DNA of 64,000 bases from Posidonia oceanica (lineage: Eukaryota; Streptophyta; Magnoliopsida; Alismatales; Posidoniaceae), in contig JAZBRS010000075.1 of assembly GCA_037176725.1 (NCBI GenBank), forward strand, positions 76,448,001 to 76,512,000. Reading direction: 5' to 3'. Made by a program: the position numbers and the translations under genes. The notes beneath the pieces are model-generated. The model saw only the letters and a list, made by a program, of their open reading frames with translations, searched no databases and was not told where the DNA came from. This document shows, one piece after another, positions 55,395 to 64,000 of this stretch (positions within the stretch are counted from its first letter, which is position 1; the number at the start of each line of letters is the position of its first letter).

Positions 55395-58300
55395 CTACTG
55401 ATAATACTTCTTGAGGTAGCACATGTTGACCGGCTCAGACTGCTCGACCTGGTCCATGTCCTCAAGAGTTACCACGCCGCCTGAGAAGATCTGCTTAACT
55501 ACAAAGGGTCCGCGCCAATTAGGTCGGAATTTGCCTCGACCGTCCGGTAGATGAACGGCACGCAGAACAAGATCTCCGGGCTGGAAGCTTCTGGGCCGGA
55601 CTTTCTTCAGGAATGCTCTAGCCATTCGCTTCTGATAACAATGGGCATTGTGCATGGCTTGTAGTCTGTGCTCATCAATCAGGTTCAGTTGGACACAGCG
55701 GTCTTCGACCCATTCTGCCTCTTCCAACTCAGCTTCTCGCAAGATTCGCAGCGAGGGGATCTCCACTTCAACAGGCAATACAGCTTCCATGCCGTACACC
55801 AGCGAGTACGGGGTGGCTCCTGTCGAGGTCCGGATTGATGTCCTGTACGCCCAGAGTGCGTACGGGAGCTGATCGTGCCAATCCTTGTGGGTTTCTGCCA
55901 TCTTCTTCATGATCTTGATGATGTTCTTGTTAGCAGACTCCACTGCTCCATTCATCTGAGGTCGATATGGTGAGGAGCGATGATGCTTGATCCTGAAGTT
56001 CTGTAGGAACTCCTCAGTTCTTTTGGCGATGAAGTTCGTGCCGTTATCAGAGATGATGGAGTGAGGGACCCCGTACCGGGCAACGATGTTGTTTCTGATG
56101 AACTTTTCGGTTGCCACTGCGGTGACTGTCCTGTAGGAAGCTGCTTCCACCCACTTAGTGAAGTAGTCTATTGCCACCATGATGAAGCGATGGCCGTTTG
56201 AAGCAGCGGGGTGTATCGCGCCGATGACGTCGATCCCCCAGGTGGAGAAAGGCCATGGCGAGGACATGTTGTGCAGCTGATGAGGGGGAGCCTTGATGAA
56301 ATTGCCATGGATCTGACAGTTGTGGCATTTACGCACGAAACGGCAGCAGTCTGCTTCCATGGTCTGCCAGAAATATCCTTGGAGCATGATCTTCTTGGCT
56401 AAGAGGACACCGTTCATGTGCGGGCCACAGGTCCCGGCATGCACTTGAAGCATTACGGTGTCAGCCTCTGGTTTGTCCAAGCAGCGTAGTAGCATCTGGT
56501 TGTACAATCTTCTGTATAACTGCCCAGCCCCCAGTACATACTTGGATGCCAGACGCGCCAAGGTTCTCTTATCTTCCGCAGTGGTGCCAGGTGGGAGGCT
56601 GCCGGACTCCAAGAATGCTTTGATATCATGATACCACGGCTGCTCCACTGTTGGATCTGCCTCCTCTATGTTCATGCAATGGGCAGGCTCCTCAATGCAG
56701 GTGACTGACACATCTACCATGCTGTTGTCTGGTATGCTGAGCCAAGAAGCCAAGGTCGCTAATGCGTCTGCATACGCATTCTTTGCCCTGTTCATGTATG
56801 TGAAATCAATGCTCTTGAACTCCTCTATTAGTCTCAGCAGACATTCGTGATATGGCACGAGCTTGGGGTCTTTTGTCTTCCAGTCGCCATTCACCTGAGA
56901 GATTACCAACATGGCATCACCGTGCACGTGCAACTTCTGTGCTTTGTGTTCGAGGGCGACTTTCAAACCCAAGATGCATGCCTCGTATTCTGCCTCATTG
57001 TTCGTGCATGCGAAAGTCAGCTTCCTCGCAAAAGGAATCATTTGTCCATGAGGTGTGGTCAGCACCGCGCCTATGCCCCGACCCTTTTTATTGACGGCGC
57101 CGTCGAAGTACAACCGCCACTGCTCTTGCTCTTCAGGATCTTCCTCTTCTGAGTCCTCCGTCGCAAAAAGAATGTCCTCGTCAGGGAACTGTGTCTGGAG
57201 GGGTTGATATTCAGGCAGAGGGAAGTCCGCGAGGTGATCCGCCATAGCCTGGCCCTTCATAGATCTCTGTGTGACAAAAGTGATGTCATATTGGGACAAC
57301 AACACCTGCCACTTGACACATCTGCCCACCAGAGCCGGTTTTTGGAAGAGGAACTTGATGGGATCATGCCGGCACAAAAGCTGAACCGGGTACGCCATCA
57401 TATAGTGCCTCAGTTTCTGTGCGGCCCAGACAAGGGATAAACAGGTTTTCTCCATCACGCTGTACCTGGCTTCACATTCATTGAACTTTTTGCTCAGGTA
57501 GTAGATGGCGCGCTCTTTCCTGCCAGATTCGTCGTGTTGGCCCAGGACGGCACCCATGGAATGCTGTGTGGTTGACAGATAGAGGAGCAGAGGTCTTCCT
57601 GGTGTGGGAGGGACCAAGACGGGGGGTTTGACCAGTAGCTGCTTGATTTTCTCAAATGCGGCTTGACATTCTTCGTTCCAGTCGACTTGCGCATTCTTCC
57701 TCAGGAGTTTGAAGATGGGCTCGCAGATGGGCGTAAGCTGTGCAATGAAGCGGCTGATGTACTGTAAACGCCCCAGCAGGCCTCGAACCTCCTTCTCGGT
57801 TCTAGGGGGTGGCATCTCCACGATGGCTTTAGCTTTCATCGGGTCCACTTCAATCCCCCTTTGGCTAACGATGTAGCCGAGCAGTTTGCCAGATGAAACC
57901 CCGAATACGCACTTGTTGGGGTTAAGCCTCAGTCTGTATTTCCTCAGGCGGTCAAAGAGCTTCTTTAGGCAACTAAGGTGATCCTCAGGCTCCTTGGTCT
58001 TCGCGATCATGTCATCCACATAGACCTCCACTTCTTGGTGCATGAGGTCGTGGAAAAGTGTGGTCATGGCCCTTTGATATGTTGCGCCAGCGTTCTTCAA
58101 CCCAAACGGCATAACCTGATAACAGAAGACCCCCCAGGGGGTGATGAACGAAGTTTTTTCCATGTCTTCTTCTGCCATCTTGATCTGATTATAGCCGGAG
58201 AAGCCGTCCATAAAGGACAGCATCTTGTGGCCTGCGGTATTGTCGACTAGGACGTCGATGTGAGGCAGTGGGAAGTCGTCCTTGGGACTCGCCTTGTTCA

Positions 58301-61112
58301 GATCCCTGTAGTCGATACATACCCGGATCCGGCCGTCCTTCTTGGGCACTGGCACGATGTTTGCAAGCCATTCAGGGTAAAGGACGACCTTTAAAAAGTT
58401 AACGTCAAGCTGCTTCATTATTTCTTCCTTGATCATGAGCAGCCACTGTGGTCGCCATCTTCTCAGCTTCTGCTTTACTGGCTTGGCGTCTGGCTTCAAG
58501 GGCAAGTTATGGACCACTATTTCAACATCCAGGCCGACCATGTCTTCATAAGTCCAGGCGAAGACATCCGCATACTCCCTCAGGAATGCGATGAACTCTA
58601 TCCTGGCTTGCGGTGATTGCAGGGCGCTGATGCGAACTTCTTTGGTTTCTTCGGCTGTGCCGAGGTTAATAGTTTCTGTTTCTTCCTCAACATGCAGATT
58701 GGGGCCTTCTGGGTCGTCGTCATAGGGCCGGAACTCAGGCGAGGGGTCATCATTATTCTCATCTTCGCCTGTATTATCTTCCTCTCCGTACGCAACAAGT
58801 TCCGAGAGAATCTCCTTTTCGAAAGTGGGGTTTGTCACATCGAAGGAGTGTAGGAGTTCTGCTTCTTGACCCTGGTGACGTCTCAGGATGGTCATGCCTA
58901 CCCGAGTGTTTCTGAATCTTCGGTGTGCGACCTCTGCTCTGGTGGCTTCTGCTGTCTGCTCTGCTGCTGATGACACTACTGCATGTTCTGCTGACACTAC
59001 TGAAGGCCCTACTGACTTTGTGACTGATGCTGCTGGTGATTCTGCCGCTGAAACTTCTGACAACTCTGTCACTGACTCTGCTCTTTGCTCTGTTACTGCG
59101 GCTGTGTGACCCGCTGGTGTCTCTTCTTCTGCATCTGTCAATGTACTTGTGGAAGGCATATGCTGTACAAGCCATCTGGACCCGCCCTCGGCTTGAAGAG
59201 TAATGAGCTCGTCGGGTCTGAGAGAGTCCGACATCATTGAACTTCCTTCCAGAGCCATGATGGAGGTGGAGTCCTTTCGCAGAGGAGGATCCGTAACTAC
59301 GGCTTTTCCTTTCCTTTCTGCGGCTTGGTGTCGTGCCAAGTCTTCTACTATGGATTCGAGCTGTTCTTGGTAAAGCAGCTCCAGATCCGACATCCATGAA
59401 TCGACTTGGGCTTCTACTGCCCCCTCTTCTTCCTCATCTGGGGGTGAATCGACATAATAGGTGCCGAGGGCCTGAGGCACTGGCTCGGCTGCGAGATGGC
59501 TTGCTGTCTCTGGTACTAGTATCCTCTGACTCACGGGCGCGCCTGATTGTGACTGTCCCGGCAAGGGAGACCCAGATGGTCTAGTCAGAGGGATTGCAGA
59601 TGGATACGCTGCCAGAGTGACTGCTGCTGTTAGAGGATGGGTGGAGGTGCTCTCTTGAAGGCCCGAAGGCCGGAAGACCGCGATGCTCAGCTGATTCTCC
59701 GTAACTGATGATGATGATGAGAGCGCGGCCTCTGATGCCATAGGATCCGGCCATGAAAGTTGCCGGTCTGCGGCAAGGGGGAGTGTGACTGACTGAACTG
59801 GCTGTATTGCCTGTGATGCGGCCTCTGAAGAGGGCCGGGCTGTGCTGCTGACTGAGCTCAGCAATTGACCTTTCTGCGAAGGTGGTAGCTGCACTGATGC
59901 GACAACGGTTGCCTGCGAACTGACTGACTGTGCTTGAGCTGGTGCTGGTATTGCTGATATGGCTGCAGGAGAATCAGAGACTGCCAAATCTGCCAAGGGT
60001 TCTGCCAAGACTGCTGCCTCATGATCTGTGGAAGGAGTGGCCAGATAAACCGGCTGGTGTGCTGTTGGGCTTGGCTGGCTTTCACTGCAAGTCTGAACTG
60101 CCCCTGTTGTGCCCGACTGTTCCTCGTCCGAGTAATAGTCCTCAACGCAGACCCAGTCCTCCTCCGGTGGCGGCGGGCTTTGACACGGCTCCGACGGCAC
60201 TACGGCTTGAACTGCGCTTGAGTCCAGGATGCCTGCGCTCGTGAAATTGGCCAAGCTCCGAGGTATGACCATTCTCTGATTCTTTGCTTGCGGGCGCTTG
60301 CCTTTGTCGGAGTGAGGGTCGTAACCTAGACCCTCGTTGTCCCTTCGTTCTTCCGCCACGATCGGTTCAGCGATTCCCTGGCCATGTCGCCCGAGCGGTG
60401 TCCCTTTGACGTAGCCCCATCTGTGACAAACATTCTCGACCATCCGAAAGGGGTTGTTGTGAACGGCCAAGGAGTTGACACGTTCAAGATCTGGCAAAAA
60501 ATTAACCGGCTCGCACCGATTAACGCGATACAAAGCGTTCGAGAGATCAGGGTCAAAGGGGACAGTCCGCGAAGAGATAGAGGAAACCGCCTCGATCCGC
60601 TCCTTCTCAAAATTCTCCGCCATGACAACGATGACATCGTCACCTCGGCGGAACTTGATCATGCGATGGAGGGTCGAGGGGATAACCTGATGCTTGTGGA
60701 GCCAAGGGCGCCCAAGCAGAAGATTGAAGTTCGGTTGCAAGTCGACGACATAGAACTCTACGTCGAAGACAACCGGGCCAATAGCAAGAGGAATAATCAG
60801 GACCCCTAGAGCGTCATGGTGAGTGTTGTCAAAGGCTGTCATTCCCTTCACGGCTGGCGTGATGTCCTCGGCTTTGAATCCGAGCTTGGTTGCAGTACGC
60901 AAGGGGCAGACGTTAAGGCCTGACCCATTATCAACCAGTGTTAGGGGAATGCGAAAGTTTTTGAACTGCACTGTGACGAACAGGGGCTGGTTGTGATTAA
61001 TCCCCGCCGGAGGCAGCTCATCGCTCGTAAAAGAGATGACCTGGGGCTCCGCAATCAACCCAACCATGCTCTCCAAGGCAGAAGGCTCAATGGACTGGGA
61101 CACACGGGCAGC
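55395..61112 (-). CDS. pol: Element B protease-G-patch-RT-RNase H-integrase, 1,902 codons open
   Basis: It follows an in-frame TAG at 61113. Domains by residue of this stretch: retropepsin at about 40-150 with LVDNGSG (Asp 58) and LLGRPWL; G-patch at about 225-248; a Ser/Ala/Glu-rich linker to about 800; RT at about 860-1100 (YVDD at 58011-58022, about residue 1028); a first RNase H without acidic residues; a second RNase H at about 1325-1460 with LYFDGA, EAEYEA, HGDAML and YADALA; integrase from about 1550 with CHNC, GIDVIG, SDNGTNF and NGAVES; end CYLKKYYQ, no chromodomain. All catalytic residues I can identify from RT onward are present. It lacks the solo-LTR insertion and the TAA seen in A. 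Confidence 0.92.
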   Translation of the reverse strand, partial: AARVSQSIEPSALESMVGLIAEPQVISFTSDELPPAGINHNQPLFVTVQFKNFRIPLTLVDNGSGLNVCPLRTATKLGFKAEDITPAVKGMTAFDNTHHDALGVLIIPLAIGPVVFDVEFYVVDLQPNFNLLLGRPWLHKHQVIPSTLHRMIKFRRGDDVIVVMAENFEKERIEAVSSISSRTVPFDPDLSNALYRVNRCEPVNFLPDLERVNSLAVHNNPFRMVENVCHRWGYVKGTPLGRHGQGIAEPIVAEERRDNEGLGYDPHSDKGKRPQAKNQRMVIPRSLANFTSAGILDSSAVQAVVPSEPCQSPPPPEEDWVCVEDYYSDEEQSGTTGAVQTCSESQPSPTAHQPVYLATPSTDHEAAVLAEPLADLAVSDSPAAISAIPAPAQAQSVSSQATVVASVQLPPSQKGQLLSSVSSTARPSSEAASQAIQPVQSVTLPLAADRQLSWPDPMASEAALSSSSSVTENQLSIAVFRPSGLQESTSTHPLTAAVTLAAYPSAIPLTRPSGSPLPGQSQSGAPVSQRILVPETASHLAAEPVPQALGTYYVDSPPDEEEEGAVEAQVDSWMSDLELLYQEQLESIVEDLARHQAAERKGKAVVTDPPLRKDSTSIMALEGSSMMSDSLRPDELITLQAEGGSRWLVQHMPSTSTLTDAEEETPAGHTAAVTEQRAESVTELSEVSAAESPAASVTKSVGPSVVSAEHAVVSSAAEQTAEATRAEVAHRRFRNTRVGMTILRRHQGQEAELLHSFDVTNPTFEKEILSELVAYGEEDNTGEDENNDDPSPEFRPYDDDPEGPNLHVEEETETINLGTAEETKEVRISALQSPQARIEFIAFLREYADVFAWTYEDMVGLDVEIVVHNLPLKPDAKPVKQKLRRWRPQWLLMIKEEIMKQLDVNFLKVVLYPEWLANIVPVPKKDGRIRVCIDYRDLNKASPKDDFPLPHIDVLVDNTAGHKMLSFMDGFSGYNQIKMAEEDMEKTSFITPWGVFCYQVMPFGLKNAGATYQRAMTTLFHDLMHQEVEVYVDDMIAKTKEPEDHLSCLKKLFDRLRKYRLRLNPNKCVFGVSSGKLLGYIVSQRGIEVDPMKAKAIVEMPPPRTEKEVRGLLGRLQYISRFIAQLTPICEPIFKLLRKNAQVDWNEECQAAFEKIKQLLVKPPVLVPPTPGRPLLLYLSTTQHSMGAVLGQHDESGRKERAIYYLSKKFNECEARYSVMEKTCLSLVWAAQKLRHYMMAYPVQLLCRHDPIKFLFQKPALVGRCVKWQVLLSQYDITFVTQRSMKGQAMADHLADFPLPEYQPLQTQFPDEDILFATEDSEEEDPEEQEQWRLYFDGAVNKKGRGIGAVLTTPHGQMIPFARKLTFACTNNEAEYEACILGLKVALEHKAQKLHVHGDAMLVISQVNGDWKTKDPKLVPYHECLLRLIEEFKSIDFTYMNRAKNAYADALATLASWLSIPDNSMVDVSVTCIEEPAHCMNIEEADPTVEQPWYHDIKAFLESGSLPPGTTAEDKRTLARLASKYVLGAGQLYRRLYNQMLLRCLDKPEADTVMLQVHAGTCGPHMNGVLLAKKIMLQGYFWQTMEADCCRFVRKCHNCQIHGNFIKAPPHQLHNMSSPWPFSTWGIDVIGAIHPAASNGHRFIMVAIDYFTKWVEAASYRTVTAVATEKFIRNNIVARYGVPHSIISDNGTNFIAKRTEEFLQNFRIKHHRSSPYRPQMNGAVESANKNIIKIMKKMAETHKDWHDQLPYALWAYRTSIRTSTGATPYSLVYGMEAVLPVEVEIPSLRILREAELEEAEWVEDRCVQLNLIDEHRLQAMHNAHCYQKRMARAFLKKVRPRSFQPGDLVLRAVHLPDGRGKFRPNWRGPFVVKQIFSGGVVTLEDMDQVEQSEPVNMCYLKKYYQ

Positions 61113-62531
61113 CTAGAAAACACGAAGAAAAGCCTCGCGGTGTTCGGCAGAGGTGTGTATCAGGTCCCAGATGGATATGTCGGCCTTGACTTTTTTGAGC
61201 TGGGATGTGATGTCGGCTTTAGGCTGGCACTTCTTGGTAGCAGGTGGTGCAGTTGTAGGGACAGGTTCAGCTGTGGTGGACTCAAGAGGCTGGCCTGAAG
61301 GTAGTGGGACTGCAGGCTGGACCAAAGGCAATGGTCTTGCAGGTTGTGGATGACTAGGTCTAGTTGCCGGTGCCGGAGGTCTGTAGACCCTCCCCGATCG
61401 CGTCACTTCCGCACACATCTCTGCGGCGTAGCTGTAAGGTACGCGATGGGTATCCCGGGTTAGGTTAATAACCACGGGAGCGCGTGCGGCGAGCACGAGA
61501 GGGGCTACAGGCTGAGGAGGGCATGGGTAGGTGGGTAGTTGGGAAGGCAAGCTAGGTGGGGACTGAGGTCTTGCTAGTAGGTGCACGGGAAGCTCTGGCT
61601 GAGGTCTGACTAGGAGATGTATTGGGGCTTGGGCCCGGGAAAGCATGGCGGCTGATGCAGGAGAACGCTCCGGCCTGGCACGCGGTCGGATCATATGGAC
61701 GCCCGACTCGGAACCGGCGATAGCTGCAAGATAGAGAGAGGCTGGAAAGGGAGTTGAAACATCATGGATAAGCTCGGAAGGATCTACCACGGATGTGGGA
61801 GACCCAGAAGGAAACAAGGAGTGAATTCCTGAGGTCCCTGCGCCTCCTGAATAGGAGTGCTCCGGCAGGGGTCGGCGGACAACATTAGCTGGGGTAGATG
61901 CTGATGCAGGTGCATGAGATGGTGCAGAAGTGGACGCCTCGTGCGTGTCGATCACAATCGTTCCCGATTCGATCAAGTCCTGGATGGCATTCCAGAGAGT
62001 GAAGCAACTATCAGTCGAATGCCCGATGCTTCGGTGAAAGTCGCAGAAAAGGTTCGCCTTAAACCAATGCGGTAGTGGGTTTGGTGGCGGGCGAACCTCC
62101 GGAAATCGCAGGAGCGACGCAACCTTCGGGAGGACGGCACCGAGCGGTTCCACCAGTGGGGCGAACTTCCGCTTCTCCATGGGTGGCCGTCTCGGCCTCG
62201 GGAATTGTCCTTGCTGAACCGGTGCGGCAGGATAGACCGGTCGAGCGGTGGTAGTGATCTGTGGTGTAGGGTGTGTCCTAGGTGCAGGTGCGTAATAGAT
62301 CTGAGGAGGGGCAGGCCGGGACGCCAGACGGACGGGCGCAGCAGGGGAGTCGACGTATGCGACAACGGGCTTCGGTGGGTCCTTCCTCTTGGGACGATTG
62401 CTGTTGAGACTGCTGTTGTTGTTGATGGCGCTGCTGCTACTACCGTCGTTGCTGGCGAGGGCCTGCTTGGCAAGCACAGAGAGTGCGGGGAAGTTGCCAC
62501 TCCGCAACGAACTCTCTACGCGCGTGCCAGC
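61113..62531 (-). pseudogene. gag: Element B gag, C-terminal part up to the TAG
   Basis: It is in frame with pol but closed by TAG (61113-61115, where A reads CAA for Gln). It holds a Pro-rich region, the knuckle-like CDFHRSIGHSTDSC (C-x2-H-x4-H-x4-C), another Pro/Ala-rich stretch and the KADISIWDLIHTSAEHR segment that precedes the protease. One base substitution separates it from the protease frame. Confidence 0.88.
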
Positions 62532-64000
62532 TCAGATCAAAGCAGTGAAGGTCGTGACGGGTTGGATGCTAAGCAGAGCTCCGGTAGACGGCTGTGCCCC
62601 TTTTATGATGATCTCGATAGACTCCTCGTCGGAGGGCCTATCTCGAACTTGCGAGGCAAGGGCACGCCAGCGGTCGACGTACTCCCCGAACGGCTCGCCT
62701 GGATTCTGCTTGATTGCGATCAAGTCCGCGCGCTTTGGGACCAGATCAAGGTTGAAGGAGTACTGTTCCAAGAACGCCTGGCTTAGGTCGTTCCACGTCT
62801 TGATCGTAGCCATGTCAAGCGAGGTGAACCACTTGAGGGCCGGACCAGACAAACTCTTCTGGAACAGGCGGATCAGCAACCTCTCGTCCGCCTGGAGTTG
62901 GGCGAGATCACCGCAATACGCCTTCAGATGGGCTATGGGGCAGCCCCTACCATCATACTTCTCGAAGTCCGGTATTTTGAACTTCGGGGGGAGCACCGCC
63001 TCTGGGAAACAGCAGAGGTCTCGAAACTGGTAGGTCTGGTGGTCCGTGCCCTGCACTAGACGCAGTGCTTTCTCCAGAACATCCATCCTGTTGTTGATGG
63101 GGTCTGGAATAGCTGCTACAGGTGATGGGGCAGCGGGGGCAGGGACCACGTATGCCGAATGGGTCGCACCGAGGTGCTCCTCCGGATCCACCATCACATC
63201 GCCTGGTGACGCAAGGTGATGGCCGGCATACCCGTGCTGTGGTGGAGTGCAAGGAGGGATGCATGTGGAATTCTGAGCCTGATGCAAAGGGGGAGGATAG
63301 ACGGTATGCTGTGCGGTGGGTGCAGGATGCTGGAGCATCAGCGGCCGTACCGGGGCGATGCCGGGGGACGGGCCTGCGAGATACTGTGCTCCCACCGGTC
63401 CGAATGACTGGCCACCAGGTGGCGGAGGTGTATGCTGTGTGAGGTGTGGTGCTGATGCAAGAGGCGGAATACGTGCCCCCATCGTCGGAACCGTGAGCAG
63501 TTGGGACGATGGTCTAGGCGGAAGTGCAGAGTGCAATGCAAGATGTGCGGGAGCAGGCCGCACAGGAACCTCAGGAACAACAGGAGGGGAAGGAGGGCGG
63601 ACTGATAGAGCTATACCCTGCAGCCGCTGGATAGTGTCCATCAGTTGCTGGTACTGCTCTTCAGGTGTCCCGTCAGTGGGAACACTGAATTGCAGTGCCG
63701 GCGAGGAGCCAGAACCAAGAGATCCGGACTGTCCGGGAGACTGGAATCCTAAGGCATGAGTCGCCGCAGCAGAAGGGTCAAAAGTGACAAAACCCTGAGA
63801 AGGTGGGGTCAGTGGTGCCTCCAGAACACGTGAAGTGGTCATCAAGATGGACTCGGCGACCGGATCAGGAGGAGCGAGCGTCTGCCACTGTCCCACAGCA
63901 AACTGGGGTGCCCCAGACGACAGAGGGGAAAAGCCTGGCGTCACAGAGGGCACAGGGGGGTTTGAAACGGGAGCCGGAGGGGCCGGAGCGGGAACCACCT
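62532..64000 (-). pseudogene. gag: Element B gag, N-terminal part, cut by the window edge
   Basis: It enters the window at a point matching about residue 15 of gag in A. A Pro-rich N-terminus is followed by the gag core (QFRDLCCFPEAVLPPKFKIP, ALKWFTSLDMATIKTWNDL, FLEQYSFNLDLVPKRADLI). TGA at 62532-62534 replaces CGA (Arg in A), a C-to-T change at CpG. The frame is otherwise open. Confidence 0.88.

Larger units (their letters stand above)
44579..64000 (-). mobile_element. Element B: Tat/Ogre-like retrotransposon, 5' end off window
   Basis: The same family as A. It has a 3' LTR, polypurine tract, tandem repeats, hairpin, extra ORF, and gag-pol from integrase to within about 15 residues of the gag start at the right edge. 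The 5' LTR and leader lie beyond 64000. Only two nonsense codons (61113 and 62532) break an otherwise single gag-pol frame of about 2,860 codons. It is inserted in the RT of element C. It is the best-preserved copy in the window. Confidence 0.93.

Overview
The window looks like repeat-rich nuclear DNA of a flowering plant. I see no host gene, rRNA or tRNA gene. Almost every base belongs to nested Ty3/gypsy LTR retrotransposons of the Tat/Ogre type: a G-patch after the protease, a decayed first RNase H followed by an intact-looking second one, no chromodomain, tRNA-Arg-like primer sites and extra ORFs between integrase and the 3' LTR. The species cannot be named from the sequence.

Layout. Element A (minus strand, 1-26499; its 3' LTR lies off the left edge) runs right to left: 5' LTR (26499-20577), primer site, leader, gag-protease-RT-RNase H-integrase (19244-4623), an intact extra ORF with a plant-mobile-domain-like protein (3344-2079), then 3' arrays of short tandem repeats (1700-1). 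A 6.0-kb solo LTR of the same family (7547-13543, perfect 5-bp target duplication) splits its RT gene. Element B (minus strand, 44579 to beyond 64000) has the same plan: 3' LTR 44579-50196, polypurine tract, tandem repeats, extra ORF 52832-54109, and gag-pol with only two nonsense codons visible. A and B lie inside two older, decayed plus-strand elements. A interrupts gag of element D (26500 to about 35883). B interrupts RT of element C (LTR 35884-37424, coding 38826-44578) at the YVDD motif. Implied order: D and C first, then A and B, then the solo LTR.

Notable points. D and C each carry two successive retropepsin modules with the same internal layout, where A and B carry one. In both D and C gag-protease and pol lie in different frames with the same offset, across a U-rich, splice-acceptor-like stretch. 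D's gag-protease frame spans 3.2 kb with many nonsense codons but no frameshift, which suggests decay by base substitution. The A/B LTRs are unusually long (5.6-6.0 kb), contain a higher-order 89-bp minisatellite, and carry an internal copy of part of the primer-binding site. Only one LTR lies between D and C, so its ownership is uncertain. The extra ORF stays open in both A and B although gag-pol is broken in each.

Limits: percentages, ages and family assignments are by eye; no alignment or database search was run. tRNA matches rely on remembered plant tRNA-Arg sequences.
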